A stretch of 37,345 nucleotides of DNA from Actinomyces sp. ICM47 (lineage in GTDB: Bacteria > Actinomycetota > Actinomycetes > Actinomycetales > Actinomycetaceae). The notes below the pieces were generated by a model. The model was not told the origin of the DNA, made no database searches, and saw only the letters and a list, made by a program, of their open reading frames with translations. The position numbers and the translations under genes were made by a program. The stretch spans positions 1-37,345 of the forward strand of contig NZ_ALCA01000003.1 in the NCBI RefSeq assembly GCF_000278725.1, read 5' to 3'. The stretch's first letter is position 1, and every line of letters starts with the position of its first letter. Below, piece after piece: positions 16,711 to 22,970 of this stretch.

Positions 16711-17802
16711 GTGCGCCTGCGCAAGACCCTTCCGGCGGACATCGAGCAGATCATCGCCTCCGGTGATGTCGAGGCCGTGGCGCGCGCGGTCGCGCGCTGC
16801 GAGATCGGCGCGTACCTGCGAGGGTCCGCCTACGAGCCGAGGCTCATGCACTTCCCTGCCTCCGAGGAGATCACGGACTTCCTGCTGGCACGCGGCGAGG
16901 ACATCAACTCGCGTGACCGGTATCAGCGCACTCCGATTCACGCGCGCGTGCAGTCGCGGTGCCTCGATCAAATCCCGCTGTTGATCGCGCGCGGAGGCGA
17001 CATTAACGCCCGCGACACCTCCGACCAGACGGCGCTGTTCGGCGTCGTCGAGCGTTTTCCCGTCGCCGACGTGTCGCAGATGATTGCGTGGGGCGCGGAT
17101 CCGCTGGTTGTTGCCGACTCGAGGGTCTACGGGAAGGCGACGCTTGTGGAGAACGTGGTGGCCTGGCACAACTTCCTGGACACGCCGCGCGCGCTCGCGG
17201 TCATTCGGCTGCTCCTGTCCGTTGGGGCGCCCGTCGGCGAGCGTGTGCCGACCGCGCTGCGGTCGATGGACCGGATGCGCTGCACGTTCCTCACGCACGG
17301 TCTCCCGGATCATCTTTCGCAGTCGCGGGTTGACGAGGCCTCGGCTGCGTTGTCGGAGCTGTGCGCCCTGTTCGGGGTGGAACAGCGGGAGGCGCAGCGT
17401 GCGCCTGTCGTGGGGGAGACGCTGGAGCTGGATCCGTCCGTGCCCGCACTGCGTCAGTATGAGGAGCTGTGGGATCTGCTTGTGCCCGACAGCGGCCAGT
17501 GTCGGACGCTGCAGGGCGAGGTTATTCGCATTGCGGGGCGCGTCGGTCACGAGGTCTACGACAACGGTGGTATCAACTGGGATCGCTCTTTTGGGAAGCT
17601 GATGGACCAGTATCTGCGTGTTGTCTCCTCCGGCGTTTCGCTGCCGTCTGATTCTCTGTCCCGTGCCGAGGCCGCCGTCGCCTCCCTCAAGTCTCGTTCG
17701 ATGTCCCACGAGGCCGTCGACGACATCACGAAGCTGGCAGTGGCGTGGGTGCGCTTGAACCCGGTCCTGGTGGAGCTGAATCTGCCCGACGTGGGGCGGT
17801 GA
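16711..17802 (+). CDS. Ankyrin-repeat-like cytosolic protein
   Basis: This protein of 363 residues has ankyrin-type repeats in its first half. Clear units are ITDFLLARGEDINSRDRYQRT, followed by IPLLIARGGDINARDTSDQTA and then VSQMIAWGADPLV, each spanning about 33 residues. The second half (about 200-363) is helical and matches nothing I recognise. Such proteins act as binding scaffolds; the partner is not evident. AGGAG at 16696-16700 is well spaced for GTG at 16711, while an in-frame GTG at 16702 would be only 1 nt from it, so 16711 is chosen. It follows the Schlafen-type gene closely. No signal peptide is seen. Confidence 0.78.
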   Translation: MRLRKTLPADIEQIIASGDVEAVARAVARCEIGAYLRGSAYEPRLMHFPASEEITDFLLARGEDINSRDRYQRTPIHARVQSRCLDQIPLLIARGGDINARDTSDQTALFGVVERFPVADVSQMIAWGADPLVVADSRVYGKATLVENVVAWHNFLDTPRALAVIRLLLSVGAPVGERVPTALRSMDRMRCTFLTHGLPDHLSQSRVDEASAALSELCALFGVEQREAQRAPVVGETLELDPSVPALRQYEELWDLLVPDSGQCRTLQGEVIRIAGRVGHEVYDNGGINWDRSFGKLMDQYLRVVSSGVSLPSDSLSRAEAAVASLKSRSMSHEAVDDITKLAVAWVRLNPVLVELNLPDVGR

Positions 17803-17827
17803 GCGGGCTAGGTGTAAAGCTTGCGGT

Positions 17828-17835
17828 GGTACACT
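17828..17835 (+). promoter_or_regulatory. Extended -10 promoter for a leaderless membrane gene
   Basis: TGGTACACT contains a TG extension and the hexamer TACACT. Exactly 6 nt then lead to ATG at 17842. No ribosome binding site is present and no -35 box is evident, as expected for an extended -10 promoter. Confidence 0.55.
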
Positions 17836-17841
17836 GTAAAT

Positions 17842-18678
17842 ATGGGTAAGCGAATTCCTGGGCGGCTGCGTCAAAGGCGCGTTGCTGTCGCATATGGCGT
17901 GGTTTGGGGTCTCTTGGTGGTCGCGATCGCCTTTTTCTCCTGGAACACGCTGAGGATCATCTCGGTTCAAATTGACGAGAAAGATGTATGGTCAGTTTGG
18001 AAGATCTATTGTCTTCCGCTTTTATTTCTTGTGGGATTTATAGTGGTGAGCCAGATAATATATTGGCGACGAAAGGTCTGGCAACAAAGTCGACCGATCC
18101 TAACGATGCGACTGATTCTCATCTTTGTTTTTGTATTATTTTTTCAATGCGTGCTTGCCGTTCCCAATGGGATTGGATTGGGGTTCTACCTTGGGAAAGG
18201 GGACCCCGAGCCGGGGCTTGTATCCACACAAGAAGTAATCTTTATTTGGGTGCTTTTCTTGGTGGGGGCGTTGTTCCAGTGCATACTGATCAAGTTTGAG
18301 AATAGGCAAGCGGAGGTGGATAAGGTCGTCGGCGGCATCCTTATCATCATGGGCATCATGATGCCAAAATTACTTGAATCGTGGACTCTTCTCAGTGTTC
18401 ATTGCGGCATCGGAAATTGCACGCCTGATCAGTTCGAGGTCTTTGTGTTGTTTAAGATGGGTATTGCGTACGCCGTCGGTCTGTCCGTTATGTTCGTTGT
18501 TGGCTTGTTTTCGGAAACGATCATAGGGTTCTTTCGCTCGTCTGAGGAAAAGCAAACGCTGGCAAGCCCGTGTGGTTCAGGTGATGCTGTATCCAAGCAG
18601 CTGATGAGCGCTGCTGTCAGCGGTCTCGTCGCAGGTGTATGTTTCTCGGTCGCGAGCCGTCTCTTCGGTCGTCGTTGA
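17842..18678 (+). CDS. Orphan multi-pass membrane protein
   Basis: I do not recognise this 278-residue protein. It has about six hydrophobic segments, for instance near 16-35, 54-74, 89-109, 132-150, 162-180 and 205-225. A cytosolic Cys/Gly-containing linker and a final amphipathic or membrane segment follow, MSAAVSGLVAGVCFSVASRL near the end. Its codons are clearly AT-richer than those of its neighbours (ATA, TTA and TTT are common), which suggests recent transfer or relaxed selection. The last ~45 codons occur again, modified, at 18926-19061. The start ATG appears leaderless. It stands alone next to a repeat-rich stretch, the same setting as the unrelated membrane gene at 29782. No function can be assigned. 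Confidence 0.75.
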   Translation: MGKRIPGRLRQRRVAVAYGVVWGLLVVAIAFFSWNTLRIISVQIDEKDVWSVWKIYCLPLLFLVGFIVVSQIIYWRRKVWQQSRPILTMRLILIFVFVLFFQCVLAVPNGIGLGFYLGKGDPEPGLVSTQEVIFIWVLFLVGALFQCILIKFENRQAEVDKVVGGILIIMGIMMPKLLESWTLLSVHCGIGNCTPDQFEVFVLFKMGIAYAVGLSVMFVVGLFSETIIGFFRSSEEKQTLASPCGSGDAVSKQLMSAAVSGLVAGVCFSVASRLFGRR

Positions 18679-18769
18679 ATTGTCTGTCGTGTTGTCACTG
18701 AGGCTATCGCTGAGTCCATAGCTGAGCTGTCGCAGACAGAGTCCATGCCGCGCATGCTTCCCCAAAATG

Positions 18770-18874
18770 TTGCACGTAATTCGCGAATGACTATTTCAAA
18801 CATTGAATCCATATCGTTGGAATTCCAACGATTTCGGCGGTGTGTGGATTGGCGCTTGGGGGAATTAGGCGCGA
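18770..18874. repeat. 105-bp palindromic repeat element, copy A
   Basis: The ends TTGCACGTAATTC (18770-18782) and GAATTAGGCGCGA (18862-18874) form imperfect terminal inverted repeats. The centre contains the perfect palindrome CGTTGGAATTCCAACG (18815-18830). It aligns without gaps over its whole length to the element at 31434-31538, most strongly in the first 70 bp. It carries no coding capacity of its own, so it is MITE-like or a structured RNA element. Confidence 0.75.
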
Positions 18875-18925
18875 AATTGGGGGCGGTGTGCTGCAAGAAG
18901 CTGCTGATGGAGTGGTTGCCCCCTC

Positions 18926-19061
18926 GCAGGCCAAGGAAATGCAGGCAAGTGCGTGTGGTTCGGGTGGTGCTGTGTCCAAGCGGCTGATGAGTGCTGCTGT
19001 TGGTGGTCTCATCGCAGGTGTATGTTTCTCGGTCGCGAGTCGCCTCTTCAGTCGCCGCTGA
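18926..19061 (+). pseudogene. Remnant duplicate of the 3' end of the orphan membrane gene
   Basis: The last ~40 codons here encode ACGSGGAVSKRLMSAAVGGL and a tail ending in SVASRLFSRR. The corresponding part of the gene at 17842-18678 encodes PCGSGDAVSKQLMSAAVSGL and a tail ending in SVASRLFGRR. The DNA is also close to identical in the segment around GCAGGTGTATGTTTCTCGGT. The five or six upstream transmembrane segments are missing. A frame extends back to a GTG at 18840, inside the 105-bp element, but has no ribosome binding site. I read this as a tandem paralogue cut off by deletion or by insertion of the element. A small expressed protein is possible but less likely. Confidence 0.7.
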
Positions 19062-19122
19062 ACTGTGTTGCCTTGCGCTTTGACTGGCGAGTTGAGGCAG
19101 GTCTCCGCGTCGCTACTTGTTA

Positions 19123-19220
19123 CTAAGTGGTGTTACACCACTTAGCGGGGTATTACACCAGCTCGGAGGTGGTGTAATGCTCGCTAACTGGTGTAATGCT
19201 CCCTAAGTGGTGCAGCGCTG
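19123..19220. repeat. Inverted and 19-nt tandem repeats with GGTGTAATGC core
   Basis: First comes a near-perfect palindrome with arms CTAAGTGGTGT (19123-19133) and ACACCACTTAG (19135-19145). Next, ATTACACCA (19152-19160) faces TGGTGTAAT (19170-19178). Then two 19-nt tandem units, TGGTGTAATGCTCGCTAAC and TGGTGTAATGCTCCCTAAG, run from 19170 to 19207, with a partial third to 19220. The period equals that of the GGGTGCAGCGC arrays further on. Confidence 0.75.
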
Positions 19221-19298
19221 TGCGGCCTGGGTCTGTTGGACGCCGGCGTGGTCGGCGCTGGCAAGGGGATCCGCGATCATGCTTGTTGTCGATGAGGC

Positions 19299-19366
19299 GG
19301 TGCACCCGATCCGTAGGCATTACACCCCTTCTGATCGGGTGCAGCGCGACGGATCGGGTGTAGCGC
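19299..19366. repeat. Hairpin plus 19-nt repeat module, copy 1
   Basis: A perfect 11-bp inverted repeat, TGCACCCGATC (19301-19311) and GATCGGGTGCA (19333-19343), encloses 21 nt. The right arm runs directly into 19-nt units of the form TCGGGTGCAGCGCGACGGA (19335-19353, then a partial unit). The whole block recurs nearly identically at 19474-19541. Confidence 0.8.
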
Positions 19367-19473
19367 CTCTTGTTCGGAGCCGGGCGGGTATTTCGAGGTT
19401 GTGCGGCTGCGTCTGATGCTGCCGCTTGGGTGTGTCGGGAGGGAATGCCCGCGGTTGGGCTTGTTGTGGGAGG

Positions 19474-19586
19474 TGGTGCACCCGATCCGTAGGCATTACA
19501 CCCCTTCTGATCGGGTGCAGCGCGACGGAACGGGTGCAGCGCAACGGATCGGGTGCAGCGCGACGGAACGGGTGCAGTGCGTACCG
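19474..19586. repeat. Hairpin plus 19-nt repeat module, copy 2 with four units
   Basis: The same hairpin arms lie at 19477-19487 and 19509-19519. Four 19-nt units follow without spacers at 19511, 19530, 19549 and 19568. Units begin alternately with T and A (TCGGG, ACGGG, TCGGG, ACGGG), giving a 38-nt super-period. The last unit diverges after GGGTGCAGTGC. Confidence 0.85.
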
Positions 19587-19673
19587 AGTCCAGTGCTCAC
19601 CGTACCCGTGTGTGCGAGCCGGAGCTACGTGCGTCAACGGCGCAGCAGAGCTTCGCCGTAGGAAAACAAACAG

Positions 19674-19711
19674 GGGGAGGGGGCCAAGCCTTGCGGCTCG
19701 GACCCCTCCCC
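19674..19711 (-). terminator. Terminator of the DEAD-box helicase gene
   Basis: On the minus strand GGGGAGGGG pairs with CCCCTCCCC. An inner stem CCGAGCC/GGCTTGG (one G-U pair) closes a GCAA loop, and the T-rich tail CTGTTTGTTTTCC follows. It lies about 145 nt after the helicase stop codon. Confidence 0.75.
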
Positions 19712-19853
19712 ATGCCGTATCAGCGCGGTGATATCTCCGCGTGAGCGCTACGACGACCGGCGTGTGCATCAGCTGCGCGGCGCGCCCAATGACGGGTCGG
19801 CTATGCCTCAACCCTGAGTGTCGGCAGTGCGCAACCGCGCTACCGCCGCCGTC

Positions 19854-21701
19854 TCACTCTGCGTTCTTGCGGCGGCGGATGCGCTTGCGGGTGCGGGGCG
19901 CGCGCTCAGAACCAGCAGCAGAACCGGAGCCAGCCGAACCAGCGGCACCAGCATCACCGGAACCCGAACGCTGCGAGTGTTCGCCGCGGCCACGGCCACG
20001 CGTGCCGCGGTCGGAGCGGCCACCCTTGCCGGCGTTCAGCGTGCGATCACCGTCCTGGGAGCCACGACGCGACCCGCGCGAACGCGACGCGTCCGAGGAA
20101 GAAGCCGAAGCACCACGCGACGAACGCCCACGGCCGCCACGCGAGCCGCCGCGCGAACTCCCACGCGAACCCGAACGCGACCCGGAACGGCCGCCACGGC
20201 CTCGTCCCTCGGAGCGGGGAGCGGAGCCGCCCAGGTCTTCGAGGACCTCGGCGTCCAGGCCCGCGCGCGTGCGCTTGGCGCGCGGCAGGCGACCGGTCGT
20301 GCCCTCCGGAATGTCCAGGTCGGTGAACAGGTGGGGGGAGGTGTGGTAGGTCTCGAGCGGATCCGGCACGCCCAGGCCCAGGGCCTTGGAGATGAGCGAC
20401 CAGCGCGGTGTATCGTCCCAGTCGACGAAGGTGACGGCCGTACCGGAATGCCCCGCGCGGCCCGTGCGGCCGATGCGGTGGATGTAGATCTTCTCGTCTT
20501 CGGGGCACTGGTAGTTGATGACGTGCGTGACGTCGTCGACGTCGATGCCTCGCGCGGCGACGTCGGTGGCGACCAGGACGTCGACCTTGCCGTTGCGGAA
20601 GGCGCGCAGCGCCTGCTCGCGGGCACCCTGGCCGAGATCGCCGTGTAGCGCGCCGACCGCGAAGCCGCGGGCGGTCAGGTCCTCGCCCAGGCGGGCGGCG
20701 GTGCGCTTGGTGCGGCAGAAGATGACGGTGCGGCCGCGGCCTTCGGCCTGGAGGATGCGGGAGATGACCTCGACCTTGTTCATGGCGTGAACGCGGTAGA
20801 TGACCTGCTTGACCGTGTTGACGGTCTGGTTCTGGTCGTCGGGGTCCTGCGCGCGGATGTGGGTCGGATGGACCATGAAGCGGCGTGCGAGGGCCACGAC
20901 GGGGCCGGGCATAGTCGCGGAGAACAGCATGGTGTGGCGGTTCTCGGGGACGCGGCCCAGCAGGGTTTCGACGTCGGGCAGGAAGCCCAGGTCGAGCATT
21001 TCATCGGCCTCGTCGAGGACGACGGTTTCGACGCCGGACAGGTGCAGGTGGCCCTTGCGCAGCAGGTCGATGAGGCGGCCGGGCGTGCCCACGACGATGT
21101 CGGCACCGCGCTGGAGGGCTTCGATCTGGGGTTCGAAGGCGACGCCGCCGTAGATTTCGACGATGCGGGTCGACAGGTACTTGGCGGCTTCGCGCAGGTC
21201 CTGGGCGACCTGCTTGGTGAGTTCGCGGGTCGGCAGGATGATGAGAGCCTGCGGTTGGTTCGGGTTGAGCAGGTCCTCGTAGCCCTCTTCGTCTGGCGCG
21301 ATGACGTCCTCGAGGACGGGGATACCGAAGCCGAGGGTTTTGCCGGTGCCGGTCTTGGCCTGGCCGATGATGTCGTGGCGGTCCAGCGCGGGGCCCAGGG
21401 TCAGGGCCTGGATCGGGAAGGGGTGCGTGATGCCCTTGTCTTCGAGCGCGTCAACAATCGGGTCGGTGACGCCGAAGTCCGCGAAGGACTTCTTGTCGAG
21501 GTTGTCGCCGCCCTTGTCAGTAATGTCCGGGGTGGCCTCTTCGACCTCGGGTGCTGCGGGATGGATGTTGCCGAGGCGGACGACGCCTGCGGAGTATTCG
21601 ACGGACGAGGCCTGGGCGGGGGCCTGCGCGGAGGGCTCGGCCTGCGTGGTGGCGTCGTTGTCGGGGGTGGGCTCGAGGGCCTCGGTGTTTGTGGTGGTCA
21701 C
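19854..21701 (-). CDS. DEAD-box RNA helicase with RG-rich tail
   Basis: This 615-residue ATP-dependent RNA helicase unwinds structured RNA, probably in ribosome assembly or mRNA decay. After a disordered N-terminus of about 70 residues come the Q-motif (THPFPIQ), motif I AKTGTGKT, PTREL, TPGRL, motif II VLDEADEML and SAT. Domain 2 follows with VIFCRTKR, ATDVAARGIDV and HRIGRTGRAG. The C-terminal ~140 residues are a Ser/Arg/Gly-rich, RNA-binding tail ending in RKRIRRRKNAE. Length and layout fit the actinobacterial RhlE/DeaD group. The start is GTG at 21701, with AAGG 7 nt upstream. It diverges from the ferritin-like gene, an arrangement I recall from mycobacteria (rhlE beside a ferritin-like gene). 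Confidence 0.95.
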   Translation of the reverse strand: MTTTNTEALEPTPDNDATTQAEPSAQAPAQASSVEYSAGVVRLGNIHPAAPEVEEATPDITDKGGDNLDKKSFADFGVTDPIVDALEDKGITHPFPIQALTLGPALDRHDIIGQAKTGTGKTLGFGIPVLEDVIAPDEEGYEDLLNPNQPQALIILPTRELTKQVAQDLREAAKYLSTRIVEIYGGVAFEPQIEALQRGADIVVGTPGRLIDLLRKGHLHLSGVETVVLDEADEMLDLGFLPDVETLLGRVPENRHTMLFSATMPGPVVALARRFMVHPTHIRAQDPDDQNQTVNTVKQVIYRVHAMNKVEVISRILQAEGRGRTVIFCRTKRTAARLGEDLTARGFAVGALHGDLGQGAREQALRAFRNGKVDVLVATDVAARGIDVDDVTHVINYQCPEDEKIYIHRIGRTGRAGHSGTAVTFVDWDDTPRWSLISKALGLGVPDPLETYHTSPHLFTDLDIPEGTTGRLPRAKRTRAGLDAEVLEDLGGSAPRSEGRGRGGRSGSRSGSRGSSRGGSRGGRGRSSRGASASSSDASRSRGSRRGSQDGDRTLNAGKGGRSDRGTRGRGRGEHSQRSGSGDAGAAGSAGSGSAAGSERAPRTRKRIRRRKNAE

Positions 21702-21940
21702 GATCTGCCTTGTCTCCCGGGCTTTTCCGGGGTTGGGGTCGGTGCCGATCGCGCAATGTCTAGCGCGGGGATTCTCGTCCGCGCGAACGTGTGATGTGCA
21801 AAAAGAATGCGACCGGGCGTCCGGTGGTCGCTTTTCAGTGTAATCGTGTGAAGCGGGCGAGCGGGGGAGGTGCTGGTCACAGAGGGGGTGAGAACGTGTG
21901 GATTGTGTGGACAGTGGGAGCCAGGGCGCTTGTCAGGCAC

Positions 21941-21946
21941 TATGCT
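21941..21946 (+). promoter_or_regulatory. Candidate -10 hexamer for the leaderless ferritin-like gene
   Basis: TATGCT is followed by 6 nt and then ATG at 21953. There is no Shine-Dalgarno sequence. Confidence 0.5.
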
Positions 21947-21952
21947 GGACTC

Positions 21953-22582
21953 ATGGCTCACGAATATGTTTCTGTCCCTGCCGACGACACTGACGTCCTT
22001 GGTATTCTCGCGTATTCTTCGCTCGCGTTTATGACGCGCCTGGCGAAGGACGGAGAGCAGGCCCCCACGTTTGAGGCACACGTGGAGCACGCGCGCATGG
22101 CTGCGCAGTGTTTTGCGCTGTATCAGCAGCTGGAGGTGTGGTGCGAGCACCGTGACTTTGACTTGATGGAAGCCGCTAGTGCGTTTACGAGCGCGTATGA
22201 CGATTTGGATGCGCGCACCCGTCCGACGACGTTCGCGGAGCGCTCGGTGAAGACCTTCATTACGCGCGGCATGCTCGGTGACATGCTGATTCGTGTTGCC
22301 CGCGTCCATGGCCTGTTTGAGGGCATCGAGGACGTGTGGCCCTTCGAGCAGGGGCATTGGGTGCGCGCGCACCTGGGACCGCAGATTGAGGCGGACCCGC
22401 AGCTGGCGGACCGCCTGTCTCTGTGGGGTCGACGCGTGGCGGGTGAGGCCCTCGGCCTCGTGCGAGCCACGCTGTTCACCTATCCGCAGCTGGCGATGAC
22501 GCCGGACAATGTCGATGAGATCACGGAGTACGTGATCAAGCGTCACGGTGAACGTATGAAGGACATTCACCTGAAGGCCTGA
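21953..22582 (+). CDS. Ferritin-like-fold conserved actinobacterial protein
   Basis: This 209-residue helical protein belongs to a conserved actinobacterial group with a ferritin-like four-helix fold related to MiaE-type tRNA hydroxylases. Possible metal ligands are Glu and His in FEAHVEHARMAAQ (about 40-52), with further acidic residues in LMEAASAF and EALGLVRATL. I cannot prove a complete di-iron site. The function is unknown. ATG at 21953 is chosen over the longer frame because the upstream part translates promoter DNA. The neighbours, DEAD-box helicase and DUF3107, are the same as in mycobacteria, so the context is old and conserved. Confidence 0.85.
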   Translation: MAHEYVSVPADDTDVLGILAYSSLAFMTRLAKDGEQAPTFEAHVEHARMAAQCFALYQQLEVWCEHRDFDLMEAASAFTSAYDDLDARTRPTTFAERSVKTFITRGMLGDMLIRVARVHGLFEGIEDVWPFEQGHWVRAHLGPQIEADPQLADRLSLWGRRVAGEALGLVRATLFTYPQLAMTPDNVDEITEYVIKRHGERMKDIHLKA

Positions 22583-22597
22583 GGCTACAGGGGATAG

Positions 22598-22651
22598 ACG
22601 AGGCCGGGGAGCGCGAGCGGTTCAGTTCCGCAGTTCGTTCCCCGGCCTCGT
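22598..22651. terminator. Bidirectional terminator between convergent genes
   Basis: A perfect 13-bp stem (ACGAGGCCGGGGA with its complement TCCCCGGCCTCGT) encloses 28 nt that contain a second small stem (GCGG/CCGC). It lies between the ferritin-like gene and the convergent DUF3107 gene and shares its core with the terminator at 5427-5476. Confidence 0.75.
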
Positions 22652-22664
22652 TCGTCTGTGCGGG

Positions 22665-22892
22665 TCAGTGGATCGCGAAGCCGACGCGACGCTCGGTCTT
22701 GCTGGCGATCTGCACGTAGCCGAGGGCGTTGGCGGGAACGAGGGTGCGCTGGCCCTTGGTGTCGGTGAGGTCGAGGACGCCGTTGGGGGTGGTCAGGGCC
22801 TCGTGAACTTTGGCCATGAGCTCGCCTTCGGTCATGTCGACGTCGAGACCGAGCTGGCGCGTGTTATCGCGAATGCCGATGAAGATCTCCAT
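22665..22892 (-). CDS. DUF3107 small conserved protein
   Basis: This 75-residue cytosolic protein of the DUF3107 family is found throughout Actinobacteria, for example the mycobacterial TB9.4 protein. It begins MEIFIGIRDNTRQLGLDVD and ends KTERRVGFAIH, with a core VLDLTDTKGQRTLVPANALGYV. Its function is unknown. AAGGAG lies 6 nt before the ATG, which identifies the short reading; a longer frame upstream is only the antisense of adnA. It diverges from adnA with 78 bp between the two starts, and both may respond to a shared promoter region. Confidence 0.9.
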   Translation of the reverse strand: MEIFIGIRDNTRQLGLDVDMTEGELMAKVHEALTTPNGVLDLTDTKGQRTLVPANALGYVQIASKTERRVGFAIH

Positions 22893-22958
22893 GTTGACTC
22901 CTTGCTGGAAAATGTCGTCACGCCCATCATATGTGCCGCAGATGTGGGTGGGGTCTGC

Positions 22959-22964
22959 CAGTAT
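22959..22964 (+). promoter_or_regulatory. Candidate -10 hexamer for leaderless adnA
   Basis: CAGTAT is followed by 6 nt and then ATG at 22971. It is a weaker match to TANNNT than the other examples, but there is no ribosome binding site before the ATG. Confidence 0.3.
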
Positions 22965-22970
22965 TGCGTC

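Larger units (their letters stand above)
18679..19853. other. Repeat-rich intergenic island 1
   Basis: This 1.2-kb stretch holds a 105-bp palindromic element, a gene remnant, several inverted repeats and two arrays of 19-nt repeats, then the terminator of the DEAD-box helicase. Open frames in all directions here translate into short iterated peptides without ribosome binding sites, so I do not regard them as genes. The same repeat families recur at 31201-31538. Confidence 0.7.

Noticed and set aside
19170..19586. CRISPR array
   Set aside because: Repeats are 19 nt and directly abutting, with no unique spacers and no cas genes nearby.
19207..19744. Small overlapping open frames in island 1 that encode repeated HPIRR and SDRVQRDG type peptides
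   Set aside because: All frames are open because of the 19-nt repeats, the peptides only mirror the repeats, and none has a ribosome binding site.
19741..20349. A plus-strand frame with Cys pairs (VCISC and LCLNPEC) at its start
   Set aside because: Only the first ~35 codons lie outside the helicase gene; the rest is antisense of its Arg/Ser/Gly tail. No ribosome binding site is present.
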